Assembly: GCA_958299035.1 (NCBI GenBank)
Contig: CATQJL010000223.1
Location: forward strand, 2,288,359-2,352,358
Direction of reading: 5' to 3'
Source: Cylicocyclus nassatus
Taxonomy: Eukaryota; Nematoda; Chromadorea; Rhabditida; Strongylidae
DNA: 64,000 bases
Shown: piece by piece, positions 55,736 to 64,000 of the stretch
Numbering within the stretch: position 1 is the stretch's first letter
Layout of the letters: the number at the start of each line of letters is the position of its first letter
Program-made: the position numbers and the translations under genes
Notes under the pieces: generated by a model
What the model was told of the DNA's origin: nothing
The model's input: only the letters and a program-made list of their open reading frames with translations
The model's database searches: none

Positions 55736-58248
55736 ATCTCCCACAATGGTCGGTCGCCTCATCGTGGTGTGGAAGTGACACTGGGGGTCGAACTGCGATG
55801 CACAGCCGAGTGTATATCTGGCAGGGTCTCCCAAGCTGTAAAGGAGTTCGACGTTTCCAGTTTCGGCCGGATGCCTAGCTAAGAGCCGGCACGCCAGATC
55901 CCCCGCCGTCTGGCTTCTTCTGGTCGCTAGGCGGTCCCTCCCCGCTCCACATCTGAGGTCAGCGATTACCTCCTGGAAATCAAGAGTTGGCCTAGTAAGT
56001 TTGCTCCTGTAGAGGAAACTTTTTTATCACTCGTTCAGCAAAAAGAAGAGATATAAACCCTGCACATCTGATCCCGCTTACGGCGGCCGAATGGTAGCAA
56101 GAACGATGACAGGGTACTTAGGGCGCCTTTCGGATTGGACAAAAACGACACGTCTGCCCGGACGACACGTCATGGAAACTGCCTCATGCTCTGCACCTAA
56201 ACGCCAGGACAGTCTCCACAAAGTAATGGGACCCTCATCATTCGTGGTGAAAAGGTTCCATCACGAAGCGTGAGAGGCGTCGGCTTTGTCATCCATCCAT
56301 CTATCGTCCATCTTGTCGATTCACATGAGAACCTATCATCTCGATTAGTCATCCCACGATTATACCTCCACGTCACCATCAGCATTATCAAACTGCTACT
56401 CACCAACATTAGCAGCTGACAAACCAGCTAGATGCTTTCTACGAAGACGTGGAGCACGTCGTCCGCAACGAGAAGTCCTTCTACAAGTTCGTTGTGGGCA
56501 GCTTCAACGCGAAGATCGTGATGCCACTAGAAGAGGAGTATAGGATCGGGAAGTTTGGATATGGGCTTCGAAACGAAAACGGCAACCGCCTCGTTGGGCA
56601 TCTCTCCGCCGCACGACTTTTCCGTGGAAATCCCTCATGAAGAAGGAACATCGCTGGTGGACTTGAGAATTGCCCAACGGAACGACTCACGCGGAGATCG
56701 ACCACATTCTCACCAACCGAAGGTGGAGTTTACTTGATATCTTACAAGGGAAGTCACTTAACTTAGGTCAGGCTTTTGAAATGAGACACATATGGTTGGA
56801 ATCAGCTTGAAACGCTGATTTCAAATCTGCTTTCCTTAGCTGCGAAGCGTTCCTCTGAAGCGAGTTATGAGCTTTTTCCTGAGCAAATTTTGCGTGTTGA
56901 CCGACTTAGGCATGCTACGGTATCATCATCTAGGTAGTGGATCAAATGCATATTATACCCTATCAAAGCCAAATGACTCAATTTGATGTTATTTTGATTT
57001 TCCATAACTTTTTGGGCAGATTCTCATCCAAAGACCTTCTTTCCATATTCAGTTGTATGTCAACGACACATAATAAAAATGCTCATAACTCGCTTCAGAG
57101 AAACGCTTCGCAGCTAGGGATAGCATATTTGGAATCAGCGTTCCGAGCTGATTCTAAATATATGTGTCCCATTTCAAAAGCCCGACCTAAGTTAAGTGAC
57201 TTCCCTTGTTAGTAGTTTCATCCTTCTGCAGCGGCTCCGATCACCGCCTCCTTCGAGCAAAGATACGATTCAGTCGGAGGCTGGAAAAGAAAGTCGGTCA
57301 CAGTACCGCAAGAAGCTAGAATGTAGAAACGGTAACGGGCTGGAAGAGTCATAGCAAGTTGTGACTGGCCCATAGAGGAAGACTCAACGTGCGACTACGA
57401 CCGGCTTCTGAAAGGGTTGCGAGCCTGCGGAAAGTGCGCCTCAGTCACTTTTGAGAAAAACTTGGAACATATTTCGAAGACCACCAAGAAAATGCTTGAA
57501 AGAAGAAGATTTCTAGGGCAGGATCCGAATGCAACCCATCTCGAGCGACTGATGGCCAACACCAGTTACAGAACAGCTTTGCAGGAGGATCTCAGGAAGT
57601 ACAGGGAAGCCAAGACACTGGAAGCAGCTGAAGGAAGACGAAGTTTTAAGAATTGCCGAAGGGACCTCTGTGAATATCACGTACTGCTGGCTGCGCTATT
57701 GAACGAAGACGGGACTCCGACTTCTTCCCGATACAAGATGGAATCTATCGCGAAGAACTTCTACACCAACCTCTTCCGCTCATCAACACCCGTGCAGATG
57801 CCCGTTGTCCCCACTGGAGAAGTACCACCAAGGATTACACTTGCTGAAGTGCGTATTGCGATACAGACCATGAAGACGCCCACGGTTCCAGGACCAAATC
57901 ATCTTTCCGTTGAACTTCTGAAAGCCGGAGGACACCATCTACACGAGATTCTAGCGTCGCATTTAACATCTTACCTTCAGAAGGAGAAGATTTCCGACCA
58001 GTGGAGAACATCAGGTACCGTCCTTCTCTTCAAGAAGGGCGAACGGGAGGATCTTCGAAACTACCGTCCAATATACCTGCTGAGTGTGCTCTACAAACTT
58101 TTCACGAAGATTATCCTCGCTCGCATATCTAGGACACTGGATGAAGCTCAACCCCAGGAACAAGCTGGATTTCGCAAGGAATTCAGCTGCATGGACCACA
58201 TTCAGACGGTTTCGAGGGTCATAGAAGTGTGCCGGGATTACCGACTGC
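55736..58248 (+). pseudogene. RTE-type LINE, fragment 1 (5' UTR, endonuclease, RT start)
   Basis: GC-rich 5' region (55736-56090), then endonuclease pieces in several frames: RFHHEA.EASALSSIHLSSI (56250-56310), DAFYEDVEHVVRNEKSFYKF followed by VVGSFNAKI (56430-56520; the usual catalytic GDFNA is GSFNA), and FCSGSDHRLLRAKIRF after the MITE (57215-57270). The frame 57417-58283 gives the linker and RT fingers: PGPNHLSVELLKAGG, WRTSGTVLLFKKGEREDLRN and QAGFRKEFSCMDHIQTVSRV. Homology breaks at 58248 before RT motif A. A Tc5-type MITE interrupts the endonuclease. Confidence 0.85.
56745..57208. mobile_element. Tc5-type MITE in the RTE endonuclease
   Basis: Ends CAAGGGAAGTCACTTAAC and complement, with TTA outside both (56742-56744 and 57209-57211), restoring a C-TTA-G site. 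It shares the CAAGGGAAG terminus and C-TNA-G target with the autonomous-looking element at 30524-33164, which could supply the transposase. Inner arms pair around GGAATCAGC and GAAGCG blocks. Confidence 0.9.
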
Positions 58249-58378
58249 CTGACTTACCAGCTGAGTGCCTTCCGCGATACTAATCACAAGGACGTCCACT
58301 GCTCCAGAACCAAATCATCTTTCCGTCGAAATTCTGCGAGCCGGAGTACACCGTCTACACGAGGTTCTAGCGTGGCAT
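58249..58378 (+). pseudogene. RTE fragment 2 (repeat of the RT fingers)
   Basis: After fragment 1 stops, the sequence jumps back and repeats the segment equivalent to about 57838-57965 (CCAAATCATCTTTCCGT, CTACACGAG.TTCTAGCGT). It ends at GCATTT, where the TTAA-type MITE begins. Confidence 0.75.
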
Positions 58379-58382
58379 TTAA

Positions 58383-58831
58383 AGGCAGCGGCTCGGCAGA
58401 TTTTGCATTTCCATCTTTTTGCATGTTTTGGGCCTTCTCGACCCGTAGATCCCGAATCTGAGCTTTAAAAAGGATGAAAAAGCCTTTTTTGGGGCGTTTT
58501 TTTCAATTTCCAAAGGCAACTCGGACGAGAATTTTTAAAAGGAAAGTCGGGAGGCCCTGGCACGAAGACCCTGCTGCCTGTAATTTTGGCTTTGTATAGC
58601 ATGCACAATGAGGGAAAGCGGTTGGGGGGTCCCGCGCCGTCTAGCGGAGAATACTCGTCCGAACAAGGTGTTAGGGGAGCGAAAGGAGGAAGGGGAGCGA
58701 CGCTTGGGTCGCCCCCCTGGCTTGCAGAATTCACATTTTCGGCCCGGAGTTGCTCTTTTGGTTCACTTGGAGGGCCTCCTATCCATCCGTGTCAAAATCT
58801 AAGGTAGGTCTATTCTGCCGAGCCGCTGCCT
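58383..58831. mobile_element. TTAA-type MITE at an RTE junction
   Basis: TIRs AGGCAGCGGCTCGGCAGA (18 bp) are perfect, with TTAA on both sides (58379-58382 and 58832-58835). There is no coding capacity, and the interior is GC-rich on the right. RTE sequences on the two sides do not join across the site; see the finding on chimeric flanks. Confidence 0.85.
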
Positions 58832-58835
58832 TTAA

Positions 58836-60545
58836 GTGCCGAAGGGATCTCGGTCTGGTCTCCGTCTTTTTCCTGATAAGATGGAACCTATCGGGAAGAA
58901 CTTCTACAGCAACCTCTTCCGCTCATCAACGCCCGTGCCGATGTCCGTTGTTCCCATTAGAATTAGAAAAGTACCATTATAAATTTTACCTGACCTGACG
59001 AAGTGCGCACGGCGATTCAGACCATGAAGACGTCCACGGTCATAGGACCAGACCATCTTTCCATCGAATTTCTGCGAGCCGGAGGAGAGCGTGACATCTT
59101 ACCTTTAGAAGGAGAAAATACCCGACCAGTAGAGAACGTCAAGAACCGTCCTTCTCTTCAAGAAGGGTGAAGAGGAGAATCTTCGGAACTATCGTCCAAT
59201 GTGCCTGCTGAGTGTGCTGTACAAGCTTTTTCGAAGATTTTCCTCGCTCGCATATCTAGGACACTGGATGAAGCCCAACCCCAAGAAGAAGCTGGATTTC
59301 GCAAAGGATTCAGCTGCATGGACCACATCCAGACGGTTTCGAGGGTCATAGAAGTCTGCCGGGAGTACCGACTGCCTCTCCTCCTGACATTCGTCGACTA
59401 CGAGGAAGCCTTCGACAGCGTCGAAACAAACGCCATTCTGTCAGCGTTAGTCGATCAAAGAGTGGACCCAGCTTACGTGAAGACACTAGCCGACTGCTAC
59501 AAGGACTGTACAACAACGATGCATCTTCCATTGCCCCTGACCATTCCATTTGGAAAGGGGGTTCGACAAGGCGACACTATTTTGCCGAAGCTGTCCGCCG
59601 CGGCCTTGCAGTGGATGATGAAATCACTGGACTGGGGCGAGAGAGGCACACGGGTTGATGGGAGATTCCTGTCCGAACTTCGTTTTGCGAATGACATCGT
59701 TCTCTTTGCGAGCAGTATCACTGAAGCAGAGACGATGCTGAAGAAACTAAACGAAGTAGGAAAGTAGATCGGATTGCGAATAAATCGGAAGAAGATTCAG
59801 TTCATGAGGAATGCCCTTTGCGAAGATGCAGAAATGGAATTGGAAGGCACTTCGATTATGGAAACGTCTTCCTACGTGTATCTCGTACGTTCGATGAACA
59901 TGGAGAACGACTTGAGGGAAGAACTTAGCAGGAGAAGAAGAGCAGCCTGGGCTGCATTCGGGCCTCTGAAGGAAGCCACTGACCAACTGACGGACCCGGA
60001 GCTTCGTGCCCACCTGTTCGACTCAACCGTTTTCCCGGCGCTCTGTTACGCAGTTGAGACTTGGGCCGACACTGTAGCCACGTCGAAAGCTTTACGGACC
60101 ACCCACAGAGCGCTCGAGCGCAGTCTTCTGAAGAGATTCGACGAAAGCAACATCTAGTCGAACTTCGCAGTACGAATATGAGAAGAATGTCCCGTTTTCG
60201 TGACTCAGCGGAATACGTTGCGAAAGCGAAACACCGATGGGCCGTTCACATCATGAGAAGAACAGACAACAGATGAACACTAAGAACATCGGATTGGATT
60301 CCTCGCGAAGCGAAACGCGTCGCCGACTAAGACTCCTAACGAGATGGGCAGACTTGTTTGTGGAACAGTTGGACAAGCTGAGAAACCAGTTGGATGCGAT
60401 TTTTGCCTCTGGAACTCGTGGACGCAGCCACCGACGGCAACCAAGAAGATCGTGGATGTCTGAAGCGATGGACAGGGATCGATGGAAACCTTTGTGCTGG
60501 GGCCCGCATGTCACGTAAAGACGGGCCATCTAAGTATCTAAGTAA
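58836..60545 (+). pseudogene. RTE fragment 3 (RT to 3' tail)
   Basis: Restarts at the equivalent of 57650 and runs to the element end. RT motif A is FVDYEEAFDSVE and motif B GVRQGDTILPKLSAA. Motif C is FANDIVLFA, with the first catalytic Asp of FADD replaced by Asn. The tail RYGW-like region ends DRWKPLCWGPHVT at about 60518, followed by a short CTAAGTA repeat typical of RTE 3' ends. In-frame stops at 59765 and later add to its inactivation. Confidence 0.9.
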
Positions 60546-60549
60546 GTAT

Positions 60550-60711
60550 TGTTTGGAAAAACCGCCTATTCACCGAATTCTCAAGCGTTTGTTTGAATTG
60601 GATAAAGATTCTAGACTTCGCCGAGCCTTTGCAATGAATGCGGTGAAAAGCGCAAGTCAACATGGCGTAGTTGCTGATATTGATAAACGAGCTCATCTTA
60701 CCGAGGTGTAA
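60550..60711 (+). CDS. Possible host exon next to the RTE 3' end
   Basis: An open frame reads PPIHRILKRLFELDKDSRLR and RAFAMNAVKSASQHGVVADI, then RAHLTE before a possible gtgtaa donor at about 60704. It is not RTE sequence and has helical, protein-like composition. The element may have inserted beside or into this exon. No family recognised. Confidence 0.35.
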   Translation, partial: CLEKPPIHRILKRLFELDKDSRLRRAFAMNAVKSASQHGVVADIDKRAHLTEV

Positions 60712-60784
60712 GCACGCTCCTAAGACGCAAAACTTGATTTTCTGATGCGCGAAAATTTTCGTTTGAAGTTGACACCTTGTTTGC

Positions 60785-61126
60785 ATGGTGACGTACTCAT
60801 GCAGAAGCTGTCAGGCTTTTTATGAAGACGTATTTGCAGCATTAAACTTAGAACGCTTTGTCTGCAGTTCGGATGTGCGCAGTGTATCTCACATGACTTC
60901 AAATCTTACTGCTTTAGTATGGAATGAATACCGTTTACATATTGCATGTTTGAATAAGTTTTCGGGTATATCTAAACTGAGAAATCGATGCCTTAAAAAA
61001 GATTCCCGCTGCCTAGAAACCTATGGGTTCAAAATTTTTCCTGATAGGACAATCGTCGAAACTTCGCTCATTTCTGTAGGCTTAAGGTCAGGACATCTTA
61101 CCTACAATTTATGCAGGAAAACTTAG
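60785..61126 (+). CDS. Open frame of 113 codons, uncertain
   Basis: Reads SCRSCQAFYEDVFAALNLER and continues with eight or so cysteines to a stop at 61126. No signal peptide and no verified splice sites. Could be an exon of the gene suggested at 60550, or chance. Confidence 0.25.
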   Translation: MVTYSCRSCQAFYEDVFAALNLERFVCSSDVRSVSHMTSNLTALVWNEYRLHIACLNKFSGISKLRNRCLKKDSRCLETYGFKIFPDRTIVETSLISVGLRSGHLTYNLCRKT

Positions 61127-61188
61127 CTATTCAGTAGCAAAGAATTCCAAGTTCTCATAGTTTGGGGGACTTCCTGGCCTATCCTTCT

Positions 61189-62345
61189 ATATATATAAAA
61201 CCGAATGGTGTACTTGTCTGTACGCTGGTGGATGCTGTCTGTACGTCCTCGATGGTGTTTTTCTGGTCGATGGTGTTTTCGTGTTTGTTGTTTCCCAGTA
61301 TGGAAACTTGTTACTGCTTCTACCAAATTTATCGCTTACTTGCAAATTTTGAATTACGGGGCTGGGAGTTGGCACAGGAGGGTAAGAGAACATGCTGATT
61401 ACAAATATGATAACCATTTTCAAAAATGCCCATTACTTTTATCATTTTATCAGTTTGTTTGCAAATTTTGAACTACGGGGCTGGGAGTTGACACAGGGGG
61501 GTAAGCGAACATGCTGATTACGAATACAATATTAGTTTTTGAAATTATCAATTACTTTTATCATTTTATCGATTTTTTGCAAAGTTCCAGCTACGGCGCT
61601 GAGAGTTGGCACAGGGGGGTAAGCAAACATGCTGATTATGAACATGATAACCACTTTCAAAAATGCCCATTACTTTTATGATTTTATCAGTTTGTTTGCA
61701 AATTTTGAACTACGGGGTGGGAATTGGCAAAGGGGGTAAGCGAACATGCTGATTACGAATACAATATTAGTTTTTAGAATTATCAATTACTTTTATGATT
61801 TTATCGATTTTTTTGCAAAGTTCGAGCTACGGTGCTGAGAGTTGGCACATGGGAGCAAGCGAGCATGCCGATTACGAATATCATTACCAATTCAGAAAAT
61901 ACCCATTACTTCTGTTGGCTTAATTGATTTTTTGCAATGTTTGAACCACGGCGCTGGGGATGTTGATATAGGCAGGTAATTGAGCATGCTGCTCCCGAAC
62001 ACGTTCTTATTTTATAAGTTATCAATTACCTTCACTGACTTTATCGATTTTTTGCAAAGTTTAAGCCACGAAACTGGGATTTGGCACATGGGAAAGAGCG
62101 AGCATGCCGATTACGATTGTAATAAGTGTTCCTGAAAGTACTATTATTTCTGTCGATTTTCTATTCTTTGTAAAATTAGAGCTACACGGCTGGTATTTGG
62201 CACAAAGTTGTATGTGAGCACGCTCACTGCAAAGATAGTAACCGTTTTTGAGATTACCCATTACTTTTATCAATTTCATCTTTTTCGAAGCTGAAGCTAC
62301 GAGGCTGAGATGGCACTGGTCCGGGGGTAAGTGAGCATGCTAAGA
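61189..62345 (+). repeat. Family C tandem array, about nine 119-bp units
   Basis: Begins TCTATATATATAAAACCGAATG. From about 61330 it holds units marked by (A/G)CTACGGGGCTGGGAGTTGGCA...GGGGGTAAGCGAACATGCTGATTAC, starting near 61349, 61471, 61591, 61710, 61827, 61945, 62065, 62181 and 62297. Units 1 and 3 share an AACCATTTTCAAAAATGCCC version and units 2 and 4 an AATATTAGTTTTTGAAATTA version, so the first four form a dimer of about 239 bp. Later units are more diverged. Confidence 0.85.
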
Positions 62346-62397
62346 ATTCTATAATCACACTCGGAATTGACCATGACGGTAAATTTACCTAAAGTTG

Positions 62398-63900
62398 TTA
62401 TAGATTCACTTTGGCCCGCCTTTACCTTTTAAAATCCTACTTCTGCCCCTATAATCAGAAAAGCACAAAGAGCCTGGTCTCGGGGGAAGAAGAGGCTTAT
62501 AAACTGAAGCGGCAAGAAATTTTCGCTAAGATTACAAGTCGATATCTAATTATACAGAAATTTCCTTGAAATTTACTTCTGTCCCTTCCACTTTGCAAAA
62601 ACCATTCTGCCTCTGAAAGCAGAAAAGTGGTCTCTGGGAATGGACAGACCCATGAGCTTTATCCGATAGGACATTTTTACGGAAACTTTTGGTCCCCAAA
62701 CTTCGCAAGAACCACAAACTTAAAGACCACACTTCTGCTTCTAAAAGCAAAAAAGATAGGGAGCTTGGTCTCGAGGTAAGAAAGAATTATGGCTTCAGGC
62801 AGCAAGATATTTTCGCCAGAAGTTTCTGGGTGTCAATGATTATACAGAACTTGCTTAAAATTTACTTCTGGCCATTCTACTTTGCAAAAACCACACTTTT
62901 TCCTCTAAAAGCGAAACAGCACAGATAGCTTGGTTTTGAGGAAAAGACAGAACCATGCGCTTCATGCGACAAACATTTTCGCCAAGACGTTTGACCCCCT
63001 AGACTTCGCAAAAAAACCAGTACTTCTGCCCCTAAAAGCAGAACAGCACAGGGAATTTAGTCTCTAGGGAAGGACAACCCATGAGTTTCATCCGACAGGA
63101 CATTTTCGCTGAGACGTTTGACTCCCAAACTTCGCAAAAACCACAAAACCCAAACTACACTTCTGGCCCTAAAAGCGGAAAAACCACAAAACTCAAAAAC
63201 AACACCTCTGGCCCTAAAAGCAAAAAAGCGCAAAAAGCTTGGTCTCGAGGGAAGAAAGAGTTATGGCCTCAAGCAGCAAGATGTTTTCGCCAGAAATCTG
63301 GATGTCGATGTTTTTTATACAGAAACTTGTTTGAAGTTCGTGGCCATTCTACTCTGCAAAACCCATACTTATACCCTCAAAAAAAACGGCACAGATAGCT
63401 TGGTCTCGAAGGGAAGAGACTCATAAGCTCAGCCAGCAAGATACTTCCGCTAACATTTCTGGGTGTCAGTGTTTATTCTACAAAAACTTGTTTGAAATTC
63501 TCCTGTGGCCATTCTGCTCTGCAAGAATCTGACTTCTGCCTCTGAAGGCAGAACAGTGAACTCGAGGGAAAGACAGACCCACGAGCTTCTTGCGACAGTA
63601 AATTATCTTTTCTGAAAATTTTGGCCTTTTGAACTTCGCTAAAGCCACACTTTTGCCCCTAGAAGCAAAAAAAAAACAGGGAGCTTGGTCTCGATGGAAG
63701 AAAAGGCTCAGGGCTCAGGCAGCAAGATATTTGCGCTAAAAAATTTTAGGTGTCGATATTTAATTATAAAGAAACTTGCTGGAAAAAGTACGGCCCCTTC
63801 TTCTCAACCATACTTTTGCCCCTAAAAGCGGAAGCATAAGGAGCTTGGTTTCGAGGGATGGAAACACCTAGGGTTTTATGCGACAGGACAGTTTCGGTAA
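62398..63900 (+). repeat. Tandem array of two alternating ~150-bp units
   Basis: Unit type 1 contains CCCATGAGCTTCATCCGACAGGACATTTTCGC; type 2 contains GGC(A)GCAAGATATTTTCGCCAGAA...ATTATACAGAAACTTG. Both share CTTCTGCCCCTAAAAGC and AGCTTGGTCTCGAGGGAAG. Type 1 blocks lie near 62649, 62954, 63080, 63577 and 63868; type 2 near 62495, 62788, 63261, 63421 and 63708. Open frames inside the array reflect its periodicity. Confidence 0.85.
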
Positions 63901-64000
63901 GATTGTCCTTCAAAAGAAGGCGTTGGGCAATCTTTGGTCTGTTCTAAGAAATGAGTCCGTTTACTGGCAAGACATCATCGAAAAAAATACTGCTTCGTTT
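63901..64000 (+). CDS. Possible exon running off the window
   Basis: The frame is open to the window edge and reads KKALGNLWSVLRNESVYWQD then IIEKNTASF. It departs from the neighbouring array and looks protein-like. The acceptor may be the gtaag| just before 63901. Too short to identify. Confidence 0.3.

Noticed and set aside
59201..59767. Active RTE reverse transcriptase
   Set aside because: Motif C reads FANDI in place of FADDI and stops follow, so it cannot be functional.
63081..63426. Two overlapping Lys/Pro-rich proteins of about 100 residues
   Set aside because: They lie wholly inside the alternating tandem array and their repeated KAEKPQ/KAKK pattern reflects the DNA periodicity.

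Overview
The window looks like nuclear DNA from a parasitic nematode, most likely a hookworm-type strongylid. This rests on AT-rich sequence, 41-66 nt introns with tttcag/tttacag acceptors, a possible trans-splice acceptor just before a start codon, and a transposon set typical of nematodes. The species call is inference. No bacterial gene organisation, rRNA, CRISPR array or convincing host tRNA gene is visible. Most of the window is transposable-element DNA; host genes are small, intron-containing and widely spaced.

Layout. 1-4.0 kb: a decayed minus-strand LINE carrying two nested foldback elements. 4.4-4.8 kb: a small two-exon gene. 5.2-7.3 kb: a plus-strand LINE remnant. 7.6-10.8 kb: a large foldback element, a tRNA-derived SINE-like segment and a TTAGGTTG-ended MITE. 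11.3-17.2 kb: several small genes or exons, the clearest being a three-exon single-pass membrane protein on the minus strand. 18.4-24.3 kb: dispersed repeat families A, B and C, plus a tandemly duplicated small secreted-protein gene whose last copy reads into a 9-bp minisatellite. 24.9-27.2 kb and 37.8-38.8 kb: two four-exon genes for secreted proteins with the same intron phases, probably a new paralogous family. 29.2-30.2 kb: a second copy of the minus-strand LINE family.

30.5-33.2 kb: an apparently intact Tc5-like (pogo/Tigger-related) DNA transposon. It has a five-exon transposase gene with every reading phase preserved, a TCA target duplication inside a C-TNA-G site, and about 342-bp terminal inverted repeats. 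Each terminal repeat contains a tRNA-like RNA polymerase III promoter unit.

43.6-46.5 kb: a nearly intact Penelope-like retroelement (reverse transcriptase plus GIY-YIG). It has terminal inverted repeats, a 12-bp direct repeat at its edges, one reading-frame break, and a hammerhead-ribozyme-like motif after the stop. Related motifs occur in the family B repeats. 47.7-55.7 kb: a hAT-type MITE, three mariner-like MITEs and further copies of repeats A, B and C. 55.7-60.5 kb: an RTE-type LINE broken into three overlapping fragments, with a Tc5-type MITE in its endonuclease and a TTAA-type MITE at a rearranged junction. 60.5-64 kb: possible host exons around two tandem arrays, one of about 119-bp units belonging to family C and one of alternating units of about 150 bp.

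The best candidates for undescribed biology are the Tc5-like element with pol III promoters in its ends, the hammerhead-like motif shared by the Penelope element and family B, the paralogous secreted-protein genes, and the family C unit found as an inverted hairpin at two sites and a dimeric tandem array at a third.
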